Origin: Polymorphobacter_B sp038225475
GTDB taxonomy: Bacteria; Pseudomonadota; Alphaproteobacteria; Sphingomonadales; Sphingomonadaceae
Reading direction: 5' to 3'
Length of the DNA: 64,000 nucleotides
NCBI GenBank assembly: GCA_038225475.1
Contig: JBBRRA010000010.1
Location: 1-64,000, forward strand
Shown one piece after another: positions 27,069 to 35,780 of the stretch. Position 1 is the first letter of the stretch; each line of letters opens with the position of its first letter. A program made the translations under genes and the position numbers. A model generated the notes under the pieces. That model did not search any database. It saw nothing but the letters and a program-made list of their open reading frames with translations, and had not been told where the DNA came from.

Positions 27069-27935
27069 TTACGCCGGGGGCGTGATTCCGTACAATTGTG
27101 CCGCTGTCGGAAAGCTGCGGTCGCGAACGGCCGCAGCGTACGTCGCCGCAGCACTGTCGATGCGCGCTGCGAAATCGTCGAAGCGTTTCACGAAGCGTGG
27201 AGTGCGCTCGAACATGCCCAGGATATCGTCGATCACCAGCACTTGCCCGTCGCATGCGACCGACGCGCCGATGCCGATGGTCGGGCAGGGAACGCTGGCA
27301 GTGATCGCGGCTGCAAGCGGCTCGACCACGCCTTCGATGACCATCGCGAATGCGCCCGCCGCCGCGATTGCCTGCGCATCGGCAGCGATCTTGTCGAACT
27401 CAGCCGGGCTTTTACCACGCGCGCCGTAGCCGCCGAGCGCGTTGATCGCCTGCGGCGTCAATCCGACATGTCCCATCACGGGCACGCCGCGCGCCGTCAG
27501 GAACGCCACCGTCGCCGCGATCGCCGTGCCGCCCTCGAGCTTGACGGCGGCTGCGCCGGTTTCGGACAATACGCGAGCTGCGGTCAAAAACGCCTGTTCC
27601 GGACTGGCTTCATAGCTGCCGAACGGCAGGTCGACGACGACGACACTGTGATAAGACCCGCGCACGACGGCAGCGCCGTGCGCGCACATCATCTCGACGG
27701 TTACCTTGACCGTGCTGTCGAGACCGTAAACGACCTGCGCGAGGCTATCGCCGACGAGCAGCAGGTCGCAATGCGGATCGAGCAGCTGTGCCATGCGCGC
27801 GGTATAGGCGGTCAGCATCACGAGCGGCTCGCCACCCTTGCGGCCGGCGACCTGCGGAACGGTCAGCCGCTTCATCGGAGCGGGCGTCGGGGTCGCCCGG
27901 CTGGTGGCGGTATCGAGCGTGTACTGCGCAGACAT
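27069..27935 (-). CDS. panB: 3-methyl-2-oxobutanoate hydroxymethyltransferase
   Basis: A 288-residue enzyme that adds a hydroxymethyl group from 5,10-methylene-tetrahydrofolate to 2-oxoisovalerate, the first committed step of pantothenate synthesis. Motifs are MLTAYTARMAQLL, LLVGDSLAQVVYG with the metal-binding Asp, VKLEGG, and PVMGHVGLTPQAINALGG. The start is the ATG reading MSAQYTLDTA with GGAG upstream; it has about 20 residues more than E. coli PanB at the N-terminus. No panC or panD is nearby. It is divergent from paoA, with a spaced inverted repeat in between. Confidence 0.94.
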   Translation of the reverse strand: MSAQYTLDTATSRATPTPAPMKRLTVPQVAGRKGGEPLVMLTAYTARMAQLLDPHCDLLLVGDSLAQVVYGLDSTVKVTVEMMCAHGAAVVRGSYHSVVVVDLPFGSYEASPEQAFLTAARVLSETGAAAVKLEGGTAIAATVAFLTARGVPVMGHVGLTPQAINALGGYGARGKSPAEFDKIAADAQAIAAAGAFAMVIEGVVEPLAAAITASVPCPTIGIGASVACDGQVLVIDDILGMFERTPRFVKRFDDFAARIDSAAATYAAAVRDRSFPTAAQLYGITPPA

Positions 27936-27965
27936 GCTCGCTCCGTTAGTGGGTTTGTAACGCGC

Positions 27966-28033
27966 CGACAATGGCGAGTGCGGCTGAATAGCGCGTGTAT
28001 GGCGGGAACCGTTTGCTTCCCCGGCCATTGTCG
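27966..28033. promoter_or_regulatory. Spaced inverted repeat in the panB/paoA divergent gap
   Basis: CGACAATGGC at 27966-27975 and its exact reverse complement GCCATTGTCG at 28024-28033 are separated by 48 bases. The left copy lies about 30 bases before panB and the right copy about 30 bases before paoA. Two matching half-sites at either end of a divergent promoter region suggest a regulator that could bridge both promoters. No known consensus is recognised. Confidence 0.4.
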
Positions 28034-28064
28034 CGGGTGAATGACCCCGCCGGAGAACGCCGCC

Positions 28065-28682
28065 ATGACCGATGCGATCGACCGAACCCGCGGGCTGAAT
28101 CGCCGGTCATTCCTCGCTTCCGGCGCAGTTACCGCAGCAACCGTTGGAGCGGCCGCCACGATGACTACAGTTTCCGCCGAAGCCCGGCCGCCCGCAGCAG
28201 CCCCGCCGGCGCGGATGCCGATCACGCTCGATATCAACGGTCGCAAGCGACATTTTCAGCTCGATCCGCGGACGACGCTGCTCGACACGCTGCGCGATCA
28301 TGCCGGATTGCCAGGATCGAAAAAAGGCTGCGATCAGGGACAGTGCGGTGCCTGCACGGTGCATATCGATGGGCGTCGGACGTTGGCGTGCCTGACATTG
28401 GCCGCGGCCGTGCAGAACGCGAGGATCGTGACGATCGAGGGCTTGGGTGCCGATGGTACGCTGCATCCGATGCAGCAGGCATTTATCGACAATGACGCGT
28501 TCCAGTGCGGCTATTGCACGCCCGGCCAGATCATGTCGGCGGTCGCCTGTGTCCGCGAAGGCCATGTCTCGAACGATCATGAAATTCGCGAATATATGAG
28601 CGGCAATTTGTGCCGTTGTGCGGCCTATCCCAACATCGTTGCTGCGATCCGTCAGGCCGCGCCGCAGATGGATAAAATCTGA
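28065..28682 (+). CDS. paoA: Periplasmic aldehyde oxidoreductase, 2Fe-2S subunit (PaoA-like)
   Basis: A 205-residue electron-transfer subunit of a xanthine-oxidase-family molybdoenzyme. A twin-arginine signal (LNRRSFLASGAVTAA) directs export of the folded complex. The plant-ferredoxin-type cluster is bound by CDQGQCGAC plus a later Cys in RRTLACL. The second, alpha-helical cluster uses FQCGYCTPGQ and NLCRCAAYPN. I start at the ATG with GGAGAA nine bases upstream; an ATG 24 bases earlier is also open. Its stop shares a base with the start of the FAD subunit (TGATG). By analogy with E. coli PaoABC, the complex oxidises aromatic aldehydes in the periplasm. Confidence 0.9.
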   Translation: MTDAIDRTRGLNRRSFLASGAVTAATVGAAATMTTVSAEARPPAAAPPARMPITLDINGRKRHFQLDPRTTLLDTLRDHAGLPGSKKGCDQGQCGACTVHIDGRRTLACLTLAAAVQNARIVTIEGLGADGTLHPMQQAFIDNDAFQCGYCTPGQIMSAVACVREGHVSNDHEIREYMSGNLCRCAAYPNIVAAIRQAAPQMDKI

Positions 28683-29695
28683 TGCGCCCGTTTGCCTATA
28701 TCCGCGCCGACGACGCGCAGTCGGCGGTCCGCCACGCGAGTGGCGTTGCGCCGTCGCACATCGGTAATCCGGTCCAGTATCTGGGCGGCGGCACGACGTT
28801 GCTCGACCTGATGAAACTCGATGTGATGCAGCCGACGACGCTGATCGACATCAGTACGCTTGATCCGGCGCGCTATGGGCAGGTCGAGAAGACTGCTGGC
28901 GGCGTTCGCATCGGTGCGCTGTCGCGCATGGCGGATGTTGCGTCCGACCCGATGCTGGTTCGCGATTATCCCGTTGTAACCGAGGCGCTTTGGCTCGCCG
29001 CATCGCCGCAACTGCGCAACATGGCACGCGTCGGCGGGAATGTTCTGCAGCGGACCCGGTGCAATTATTTCCGTGATCCGAGTTTTGCCCAGTGTAACAA
29101 GCGAAATCCCAGTTCCGGCTGTTCCGCGCTCGACGGTTACAATCGTTCGCATGCGATTTTGGGGACGAGCGAGCAGTGTATCGCCATGTACCCAGGTGAC
29201 TGGGCGCAGGCGTTGATCGCGCTGGATACGACCGTCGAAGTGCTCGGTAACAACGGTGCGCGTGTCGTGCCTTTTGCAGCGCTGCACCGGCAGCCGGGGC
29301 AGACGCCCGATGTTGAAACATCGCTCGCCCCTGGAGATCTCATTACCGCGTTTGTAATCCCCGGTGGCCCGTGGCGGCGATCGCTCTATCGCAAGATTCG
29401 CGACCGCGAATCCTACGAATTTGCGCTCGCCAGCGCCGCGGTCGCACTCGATCTCGATGGTGACCTGGTCCGCGAGGCGCGGATCGCGATCGGAGGTGTC
29501 GCAACGGTGCCGTGGCGCTCGATAGCGGCCGAAGCGTTCCTTCGGGGTAAGCGTGTTAACGAAGCAAATGCCGAAGCTGCCGCCGAGATCGCTTTTGCCG
29601 GGGCTCAGACCCGAGCGCACAACGCCTATAAATTGCCGCTGGGTAAGGCGACGCTGGTGCGTGCATTGCTCGAAGCGAAGGAGCTGTCCGCATGA
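28682..29695 (+). CDS. paoB: Periplasmic aldehyde oxidoreductase, FAD subunit (PaoB-like)
   Basis: A 337-residue FAD-binding subunit. The flavin loop is YLGGGTTLLDLMK at about residue 36, and ARVGGNVLQRTRC lies near 118. Four cysteines follow in the pattern RTRC, FAQC, SSGC and EQC within about 45 residues. In E. coli PaoB an insertion at this place carries an extra 4Fe-4S cluster, so this protein likely has it too. That separates it from ordinary xanthine dehydrogenases. It overlaps the next gene by four bases (ATGA). No signal peptide, consistent with co-export on the PaoA Tat signal. Confidence 0.9.
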   Translation: MRPFAYIRADDAQSAVRHASGVAPSHIGNPVQYLGGGTTLLDLMKLDVMQPTTLIDISTLDPARYGQVEKTAGGVRIGALSRMADVASDPMLVRDYPVVTEALWLAASPQLRNMARVGGNVLQRTRCNYFRDPSFAQCNKRNPSSGCSALDGYNRSHAILGTSEQCIAMYPGDWAQALIALDTTVEVLGNNGARVVPFAALHRQPGQTPDVETSLAPGDLITAFVIPGGPWRRSLYRKIRDRESYEFALASAAVALDLDGDLVREARIAIGGVATVPWRSIAAEAFLRGKRVNEANAEAAAEIAFAGAQTRAHNAYKLPLGKATLVRALLEAKELSA

Positions 29696-31923
29696 GCGCG
29701 ATGACCCCCACACCGCCCGTTCCCGCACCGCTCAATAATATGGGGGCGCCGACCGCGCGCTACGAGGCGCATGCTAAGGTCACCGGGCAAGCCATTTATG
29801 CCGCCGATATGGGCCCCGCGAACCCGGCATTCGGCTTTCTGGTCACAAGCGGCATCGCGCTGGGGAAGATCGTGCACATCGACGACGGTGCTGCGCGCGC
29901 TGTTCCGGGCTTGATCGAGATTTTCACCTATCGGAACGCTCCTGCGCTGCAGCCGGTCAAGCACTTTGCCCAAGGCGGTCGGGTGGCCGATTCGGTTGTG
30001 CCGTTGGCGGGTCCGGAGGTGCACTATGCCGGCGAAATCGTCGCGCTGGTGGTTGCAGAGACCTTCGAAGCCGCGCGAGAGGCTGCGCATCGGCTGCACA
30101 TCGACTACACCGAGCAGCATGCCGCCGCTGGATTCGGCAGCGGGGGCTCGGACGAAAAGCCATTCGCCGCGGTATCGAAAGAACACAAAGACAAAACCGC
30201 CGGTGACTTTGAAGGTGCGTTTTCTGCTGCGCCGGTGAAACTCGACGCACGCTATTCGACACCAACGCAGCACCATAATCCGATCGAATTATTTTCGACC
30301 ACGGCGGTTTGGAACGGCGACATGCTGACGTTGTTCGAGCCAAGCCAGTTCGTTTGGGGGCTGAAAGCCGGCGTCGCGGAGCAACTCGGGATCGATGCGG
30401 GAAAGGTGCACGTCATCAACCCGTTCGTCGGCGGGGCCTTTGGCTCGAAGGGGATTATGACGCAACGCACTGCGCTGGTGGCGGCCGCGGCCCGGCAGCT
30501 TCGGCGACCGATAAAGCTTGTGGTCATGCGAAATCAGGGCTTCACGACTGCGACGTACCGCGCCGAAACGCGGCATCATATCCGGCTTGGTGCCGAGAAA
30601 AACGGCCAATTGACCGCCTATGCGCATGAGGGCTGGGAAGTGACGAGCCGCGCCGACGACTATGCAGTCGCGGGAACCGAGAATTCGGTCGAAATCTATA
30701 ATGCGCCGAATGTCTGGACTAAGGTCAACATCGTCAAGGCGGATCGCAACACCCCCGGCTTCATGCGGTCGCCGCCTGAAGTGCCGTACATGTATGCGCT
30801 AGAATCGGCGATCGATGAGATGGCGCACCAGCTCCAGATCGATCCGGTCGAGTTTCGCCGCATCAACGACACGCAGGTCAGCCCGATCAACGGTGCCCCT
30901 TACACCAGCCGGTCGCTGATGAAGTGTTTCGACCAGGCCAGCGCGGCGTTCGGCTGGCACAAACGCCAGGCCAAACCCGGCATCACGCGGGATGGCGATT
31001 GGCTGATCGGCTACGGCTGCGCGACGGCGGTTTATCCGACGAACATGATGCCCGCGACGGCGCGTATCCGTCTGGCGGCGGATGGCCATGCAGTCGTGCA
31101 GATTGCGGCGCACGACGTCGGTACGGGGGCTTATACCGCGATGCAGAACATCGCATCGGAACATCTGCGACTGCCGGTCGGGAATATTCGTGTCGAGATG
31201 GGCGACAGCGCATTGCCGCCCGGCCCGGTCGCTGGTGGGTCGATGACCACTGCCAGTGCGGGTTCAGCGGTACTCGCGGCGTGCACGCAGATTGCGGCGC
31301 GGTTCGGCAACACGATGCCCGCGCCCGCCGAGTTACCGGACGCCTTTGCCCGACTCGGGACGCAGAGCATCGAGGAATATGCGGAATATTCGCCGCCAGC
31401 TGCCGCTGCCGCCGGGATCAAGGCGTTGTACAATGGCAAGATGGGCGGCGGCGGCGAGCAGCAGAAGGGTGGCGACAACAAGAAGCCGCTGATGATGGCG
31501 TTTGGCGCCAACTTCGTTGAAGTCCGCGTGCACAGTCGTACGCGCGAAATCCGCGTCCCCCGCATGACCGGGGCGTTTGCCGGCGGGCGTATCGTCAATC
31601 CGCGAACCGCGCGCAGCCAGTATCTGGGCGGAATGATCTGGGGAATGGCCTCGGCGTTGCTCGAAGCGACCGAAATAGACGAAAAGCGCGCACGCTATGT
31701 CAACGACAACATCGCCGAATATCTGGTGGCGGTGAATGCGGACATTCCACATGTCGACATCATTCTGGTTCCCGAAACCGACACCAAGGTCAATCCGATG
31801 GGCGTTAAGGGCATTGGCGAACTGGCCAATGTCGGCATGCCGGCGGCGATCGCCAATGCCGTTTATAACGCCACCGGCAAGCGCATCCGTGACCTGCCGA
31901 TTACGATCGACAAGTTGATCTGA
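29692..31923 (+). CDS. paoC: Periplasmic aldehyde oxidoreductase, molybdenum subunit (PaoC-like)
   Basis: A 743-residue catalytic subunit that binds the molybdenum cofactor. Signatures include FVGGAFGSKG, GFMRSPPEVPYMYALESAIDE, VAGGSMTTASAGSAV and, near the end, the catalytic glutamate in GVKGIGELANVGMPA, equivalent to E692 of E. coli PaoC. A GGGGEQQKGGDNKK linker around residue 585 is low complexity. Three genes overlap end to start, so paoABC is a single operon. The dedicated maturation factor (PaoD/XdhC type) is not in the window. Likely substrate: aromatic or reactive aldehydes entering the periplasm. Confidence 0.92.
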   Translation: MSAMTPTPPVPAPLNNMGAPTARYEAHAKVTGQAIYAADMGPANPAFGFLVTSGIALGKIVHIDDGAARAVPGLIEIFTYRNAPALQPVKHFAQGGRVADSVVPLAGPEVHYAGEIVALVVAETFEAAREAAHRLHIDYTEQHAAAGFGSGGSDEKPFAAVSKEHKDKTAGDFEGAFSAAPVKLDARYSTPTQHHNPIELFSTTAVWNGDMLTLFEPSQFVWGLKAGVAEQLGIDAGKVHVINPFVGGAFGSKGIMTQRTALVAAAARQLRRPIKLVVMRNQGFTTATYRAETRHHIRLGAEKNGQLTAYAHEGWEVTSRADDYAVAGTENSVEIYNAPNVWTKVNIVKADRNTPGFMRSPPEVPYMYALESAIDEMAHQLQIDPVEFRRINDTQVSPINGAPYTSRSLMKCFDQASAAFGWHKRQAKPGITRDGDWLIGYGCATAVYPTNMMPATARIRLAADGHAVVQIAAHDVGTGAYTAMQNIASEHLRLPVGNIRVEMGDSALPPGPVAGGSMTTASAGSAVLAACTQIAARFGNTMPAPAELPDAFARLGTQSIEEYAEYSPPAAAAAGIKALYNGKMGGGGEQQKGGDNKKPLMMAFGANFVEVRVHSRTREIRVPRMTGAFAGGRIVNPRTARSQYLGGMIWGMASALLEATEIDEKRARYVNDNIAEYLVAVNADIPHVDIILVPETDTKVNPMGVKGIGELANVGMPAAIANAVYNATGKRIRDLPITIDKLI

Positions 31924-31959
31924 AGCTCCATCGGCGGCGACCGGTCGCACGAGGGGGCG

Positions 31960-31995
31960 TTGCAGGATAGGGTGCAAGCCTATACGCACCTGCAA
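31960..31995 (+). other. Nested RNA hairpin between paoC and cobS
   Basis: TTGCAGG (31960-31966) pairs with CCTGCAA (31989-31995), and inside it ATAGG (31967-31971) pairs with CCTAT (31979-31983). That leaves a 7-base loop and a 5-base bulge ACGCA on the right side. The structure is 31 bases before the cobS start. It has no T run, so it is not an obvious terminator; it could be a processing or regulatory element. The sequence lacks the conserved boxes of a cobalamin riboswitch. Confidence 0.45.
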
Positions 31996-32026
31996 TCCGC
32001 TGCGTCGTCGAAGGAACTGACCGATC

Positions 32027-33028
32027 GTGTCCATGTCGCTACTGTCCGCCGATCCCGATACGCACAATGCCACGGTGCTCGATGCGCCCGACACGACCAT
32101 CGATGCGCGCGAAATGTTCGGCGTCGACATGGATCTCGCCGTTCCGGCGTTTAGCCAGGCCGACGAGCGCGTGCCCGATCTCGACCCCGACTATGTGTTC
32201 GACCCCGACACGACGCTGGCGATCCTTGCAGGCTTTGCGTTCAATCGTCGCGTGATGATCCAAGGGTATCACGGCACCGGTAAGTCCACGCACATTGAAC
32301 AGGTTGCGGCGCGGCTCAACTGGCCGTGCGTCCGGATCAACCTCGACAGCCACATCAGCCGCATCGACCTGATCGGCAAGGACGCAATCGTGTTGCGCGA
32401 CGGCAAGCAGGTCACCGAGTTCCGCGAAGGGCTGCTGCCTTGGGCGTTGCAGACGCCGACCGCACTCGTCTTCGACGAATATGACGCTGGGCGCCCCGAC
32501 GTGATGTTCGTCATCCAGCGCGTGCTCGAGGTGGAGGGCAAGCTGACGCTGCTCGACCAGAACCGCGTCATCCGCCCGTCGAAGTGGTTCCGGCTGTTCG
32601 CGACTGCAAACACAGTCGGTTTGGGCGACACGACCGGGCTGTATCATGGCACGCAGCAGATCAACCAGGGTCAGATGGACCGCTGGTCGATCGTCACCAC
32701 GCTCAACTATCTGCCCGCCGCAACGGAGGCGCAGATCGTCATCGGCAAGGTGCCGGGGTTCGACGCGAAGACAGTGGCGAACATGGTGAAGGTCGCCGAC
32801 ATGACGCGCGCCGGCTTTATGGCGGGTGACATTTCGACCGTGATGAGCCCGCGCACAGTGCTGACATGGGCCCAGAACGCGACAATCTTCCACAATCTGG
32901 GCTTTGCATTCCGGCTGTCGTTCCTGAACAAGTGCGACGAGGCGGAGCGCTCGATCGTGGCCGAATATTACCAGCGGGTGTTCGGCGAAGAGCTGCCGGA
33001 AAGCGTCGCGGTAAAGACACGGCGATGA
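32027..33028 (+). CDS. cobS: CobS-type AAA+ ATPase (cobaltochelatase subunit family)
   Basis: A 333-residue AAA+ ATPase of the CobS/MoxR clade. Walker A is GYHGTGKSTH at about residues 83-92, Walker B is ALVFDEYDAGRPD at about 145, and sensor/arginine regions follow. In B12 synthesis CobS and CobT form the ATPase part of cobaltochelatase with CobN. I start at GTG 32027, since AAGGA lies 11 bases upstream; an in-frame ATG six bases later is an alternative. No cobN or other cob gene is nearby. The pair may instead act as a MoxR-VWA type chaperone, as has been suggested for orphan CobST. It overlaps the DUF3291 gene (ATGA). Confidence 0.88.
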   Translation: MSMSLLSADPDTHNATVLDAPDTTIDAREMFGVDMDLAVPAFSQADERVPDLDPDYVFDPDTTLAILAGFAFNRRVMIQGYHGTGKSTHIEQVAARLNWPCVRINLDSHISRIDLIGKDAIVLRDGKQVTEFREGLLPWALQTPTALVFDEYDAGRPDVMFVIQRVLEVEGKLTLLDQNRVIRPSKWFRLFATANTVGLGDTTGLYHGTQQINQGQMDRWSIVTTLNYLPAATEAQIVIGKVPGFDAKTVANMVKVADMTRAGFMAGDISTVMSPRTVLTWAQNATIFHNLGFAFRLSFLNKCDEAERSIVAEYYQRVFGEELPESVAVKTRR

Positions 33029-33528
33029 CCGATTGGCACCTTGCCCAGGTCAATGTCGGGCGGATGCGCGGGCAGCGCGGTGACCGCCAGGTTGCGGGCT
33101 TCTATGCCGAGCTCGACCGGATCAATGCGATTGCCGACGCCAGCCCTGGTTTTGTCTGGCGGTTGCAGGGTGACGGCAACGATGCAACCGACCTGCGGCC
33201 GACGCCCGACGCGTCTTTCCTGATCAATATGTCGGTCTGGGCCGATGCGGACGCGCTGTTCGCCTATGTCTACCGCACGGCACATGTTGGCGTCATGGCC
33301 GGGCGGCGCGAATGGTTCGAACGCATGGACGGCGCGTATCAGGCGCTGTGGTGGATCGAAGCGGGGGCGCAGCCGACGATTAGCGACGCGCTCGCCAAGC
33401 TGTGGCTGATCGATAATTTTGGCCCGAGCGCACAGGCGTTCACCTTCAAGACGCGGTTCCCCGCGCCGGGGCTCGTCGGTCCGCCGGTCGATATGAACCC
33501 CGATCCATGGTGCGCGGGCCGCGCCTGA
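33025..33528 (+). CDS. DUF3291 family protein inserted between cobS and cobT
   Basis: A 167-residue cytosolic protein starting MTDWHLAQVNVGRMRG, with the DUF3291 features FYAELDRINAIADASPGFVWRL, then MSVWADADALFAYVYRTAH and QALWWIEAGAQPT. The fold is expected to be a ferredoxin-like (antibiotic-biosynthesis-monooxygenase-like) dimer; no function is established. Its ATG overlaps the cobS stop by four bases and its stop is two bases before cobT, so it is firmly inside the cobST operon. The position argues for a functional link with the CobST machine. Confidence 0.8.
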   Translation: MTDWHLAQVNVGRMRGQRGDRQVAGFYAELDRINAIADASPGFVWRLQGDGNDATDLRPTPDASFLINMSVWADADALFAYVYRTAHVGVMAGRREWFERMDGAYQALWWIEAGAQPTISDALAKLWLIDNFGPSAQAFTFKTRFPAPGLVGPPVDMNPDPWCAGRA

Positions 33529-33530
33529 CG

Positions 33531-35408
33531 ATGCCGCAGCCTGAAAATCCGCTCGAAGACTTTCGCCTCGCACTCGCGGCAACGCTGCGCGCGTTAGGGC
33601 ACGAACCGGCGTTCGATCTGGCGTACACCGCCGACAAACCGTCCTGCTACGGCGATCAGGCGCGGGTGCCGCAGCCCGGTCGCGCACTCGCGGCCGATCA
33701 GATCGCCGAAGTGCGCGGCTGGGCCGACAGCTTTGCGCTGCGCAAACGCCACCATGACGCCAAGCTGCATGCCGCCGGCCTGCCCGAAGCGGGGCATCCC
33801 GAATCGGGCGTGGCGCGCGATATCTTCAACGCCGTCGAGCAGGCGCGGATCGAGGCGATCGGCGGTGCCGACATGGCGGGTGTGGCGCTCAACCTTGCGC
33901 GGATGACCGATCAGCGCATCAAGACCGACCCGATCGTCCGCGCGCGCACCCCCGAAGAAGTGCCGATGGCGACCGCGCTTGGCCTGCTGGTGCGCGAGCG
34001 ACTGACCGGCCTGGCGCCGCCGAAGCTTGCCGATAGCGCGCTGGCGCTGGTGCGCGGCGATATCGAGGCGAAAGCGGGTGTTCACCTCGATGCGCTGGCG
34101 GCAACGATTGGCGATCAGGCGGCATTCGCGCTGCTCCTGCGACGCGTGCTTAACGATCTCGGGCTCGGCACCGATCCGGACGCCGAGTCCGAAAGTGAGG
34201 ATGAGCCCAGCGACGAGGCCGCCGACGACGATAGTCCCGGCGACGACGGCGAGGAACAGGATGACGAGGGCGATGGCGGTGCCGATGCGTCGGTTGAAAC
34301 GCGCGCCGAAGAAAGCTCCGAGCCTGCCGACGACAGCCAGACGCGCGAAGTCGACATGGATACCGATGCGGTCTCCGAGGCCGAGATGGGGGAGGAAGGC
34401 AAAGAAGGCATGACGCCGTGGCGGCCCAATGCCGCGCTCAGCGACCTGCCGCACGACTTCGACTATCACGCGTTTACGACGGCGTATGACGAGACGGTAT
34501 CTGCCGAGGAACTTTGCGACCCCGAGGAGCTGACACGGCTGCGCGGCTATCTTGATCAACAGCTGCTGCATCTGCAGGGGGCAGTGACCAAGCTCGCCAA
34601 CCGGTTGCAGCGGCGGCTGCTCGCCCAGCAGAACCGGGCATGGGATTTCGATCAGGAAGAGGGGCTGCTCGATCCAGCGCGACTGGTGCGCGTCGTGACG
34701 TCGCCGGCGCATGCGCTGAGCTATAAGGTCGAGCGCGATACCAAGTTCCGCGATACCGTGGTGACGCTGCTGATCGACAACAGCGGGTCGATGCGCGGAC
34801 GGCCGATCTCGATTGCGGCGATCTGCGCGGATATTCTGGCACGGACGCTTGAACGCTGTGCGGTCAAGACCGAAATCCTGGGCTTCACCACGCGGGCGTG
34901 GAAGGGCGGCCAGAGCCGTGAAAAATGGCTGGCGGAAAGCCGTCCGGCGAAGCCCGGCCGGTTGAACGACCTTCGCCATATCATCTACAAACCTGCCGAT
35001 GCGCCGTGGCGGCGGGCGCGGAAGAACCTTGGGCTGATGATGCGCGAGGGTCTGCTCAAGGAAAATATCGACGGCGAGGCGCTGCTTTGGGCGCACCAGC
35101 GACTCCTTGCGCGCAGCGAAGATCGCCGCATCCTGATGGTCATCTCGGACGGCGCGCCGGTCGACGATTCGACGCTATCGGTCAATACCGGCAATTATCT
35201 CGAACGCCATCTGCGCCAGGTGATCAAATGGATCGAGACGCGTTCACCGGTCGAGCTGATCGCGGTCGGGATCGGCCATGACGTCACGCGTTACTATGAG
35301 CGCGCGGTGACGATCATGGATGCCGAGCAACTCGGAGGCACGATCATCGACCAGCTGGCGCAGCTGTTCGAGGAAGACGCAAAGGCCGCAAAGGCGACAC
35401 GGCGGTAA
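33531..35408 (+). CDS. cobT: CobT-type VWA protein (cobaltochelatase subunit family)
   Basis: A 625-residue partner of CobS. The N-terminal CobT domain spans about residues 1-210. It is followed by a strongly acidic low-complexity stretch of roughly 80 residues (about 213-295), rich in Asp, Glu and Ser. The C-terminal von Willebrand A domain has the metal-ion-dependent adhesion site TLLIDNSGSMRGRP and a later MVISDGAPVDDS. The start ATG follows the DUF3291 stop by two bases; a longer frame is open but overlaps that gene. The gene ends at a hairpin shared with the convergent glycine-zipper gene. Whether it serves cobalt insertion depends on a CobN elsewhere in the genome. Confidence 0.88.
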   Translation: MPQPENPLEDFRLALAATLRALGHEPAFDLAYTADKPSCYGDQARVPQPGRALAADQIAEVRGWADSFALRKRHHDAKLHAAGLPEAGHPESGVARDIFNAVEQARIEAIGGADMAGVALNLARMTDQRIKTDPIVRARTPEEVPMATALGLLVRERLTGLAPPKLADSALALVRGDIEAKAGVHLDALAATIGDQAAFALLLRRVLNDLGLGTDPDAESESEDEPSDEAADDDSPGDDGEEQDDEGDGGADASVETRAEESSEPADDSQTREVDMDTDAVSEAEMGEEGKEGMTPWRPNAALSDLPHDFDYHAFTTAYDETVSAEELCDPEELTRLRGYLDQQLLHLQGAVTKLANRLQRRLLAQQNRAWDFDQEEGLLDPARLVRVVTSPAHALSYKVERDTKFRDTVVTLLIDNSGSMRGRPISIAAICADILARTLERCAVKTEILGFTTRAWKGGQSREKWLAESRPAKPGRLNDLRHIIYKPADAPWRRARKNLGLMMREGLLKENIDGEALLWAHQRLLARSEDRRILMVISDGAPVDDSTLSVNTGNYLERHLRQVIKWIETRSPVELIAVGIGHDVTRYYERAVTIMDAEQLGGTIIDQLAQLFEEDAKAAKATRR

Positions 35409-35415
35409 ATAGTCA

Positions 35416-35442
35416 GCCCGCCCCCGGTTGCCGGGAGCGGGC
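35416..35442. terminator. Hairpin between cobT and the convergent glycine-zipper gene
   Basis: GCCCGCCCCCGG (35416-35427) pairs with CCGGGAGCGGGC (35431-35442), one mismatch in the middle and a 3-base loop. It starts 8 bases after the cobT stop and ends 8 bases before the stop of the minus-strand gene, so it can serve both. Confidence 0.7.
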
Positions 35443-35449
35443 AGCCAAA

Positions 35450-35749
35450 TCAGCAGCCGCGATGCTGGCCGCGTCCGATCACATTGCCCGCCAGCGCGCC
35501 GACGCCGGCACCCAGCAGCGATCCGCCGACGCCGCCGCCCAGCAGTGCCGTCCCGGCGCCGCCGCCGACCGCGCCGATTACCGTGCCGCGATTGCCGGCG
35601 CGACGCTTGTCGGCCCGGCACTGGTCATAAGACGAGCGGGAATGGCTGTAGCGGTCGCGGTGGTGAACGCCGTGACTGTCGACCCAGGCGCTGGCGGGCA
35701 TTGCCGCTATAGCGATCGTGGCGGCCAGCAAGGGAGTGATGAAACGCAT
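35450..35749 (-). CDS. Glycine-zipper exported small protein
   Basis: A 99-residue protein with a signal peptide (MRFITPLLAATIAIAAMPASA). A short His/Arg/Ser-rich linker is followed by a glycine-zipper segment (GTVIGAVGGGAGTALLGGG...GALAGNVIGRG) ending in Cys. This is the 17-kDa-surface-antigen / Gly-zipper 2TM pattern seen in outer-membrane-associated proteins. An EcfG-type promoter lies 32-56 bases before the ATG, so it is probably part of the general stress response. The neighbouring divergent gene encodes a longer protein of the same design. Confidence 0.75.
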   Translation of the reverse strand: MRFITPLLAATIAIAAMPASAWVDSHGVHHRDRYSHSRSSYDQCRADKRRAGNRGTVIGAVGGGAGTALLGGGVGGSLLGAGVGALAGNVIGRGQHRGC

Positions 35750-35780
35750 TAGATAATCCTTGATTGAAACGCGGAGGTGT

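Noticed and set aside
31924..32026. Possible cobalamin riboswitch upstream of cobS
   Set aside because: The gap is too short and lacks the conserved B12 box; only a local nested hairpin is present.
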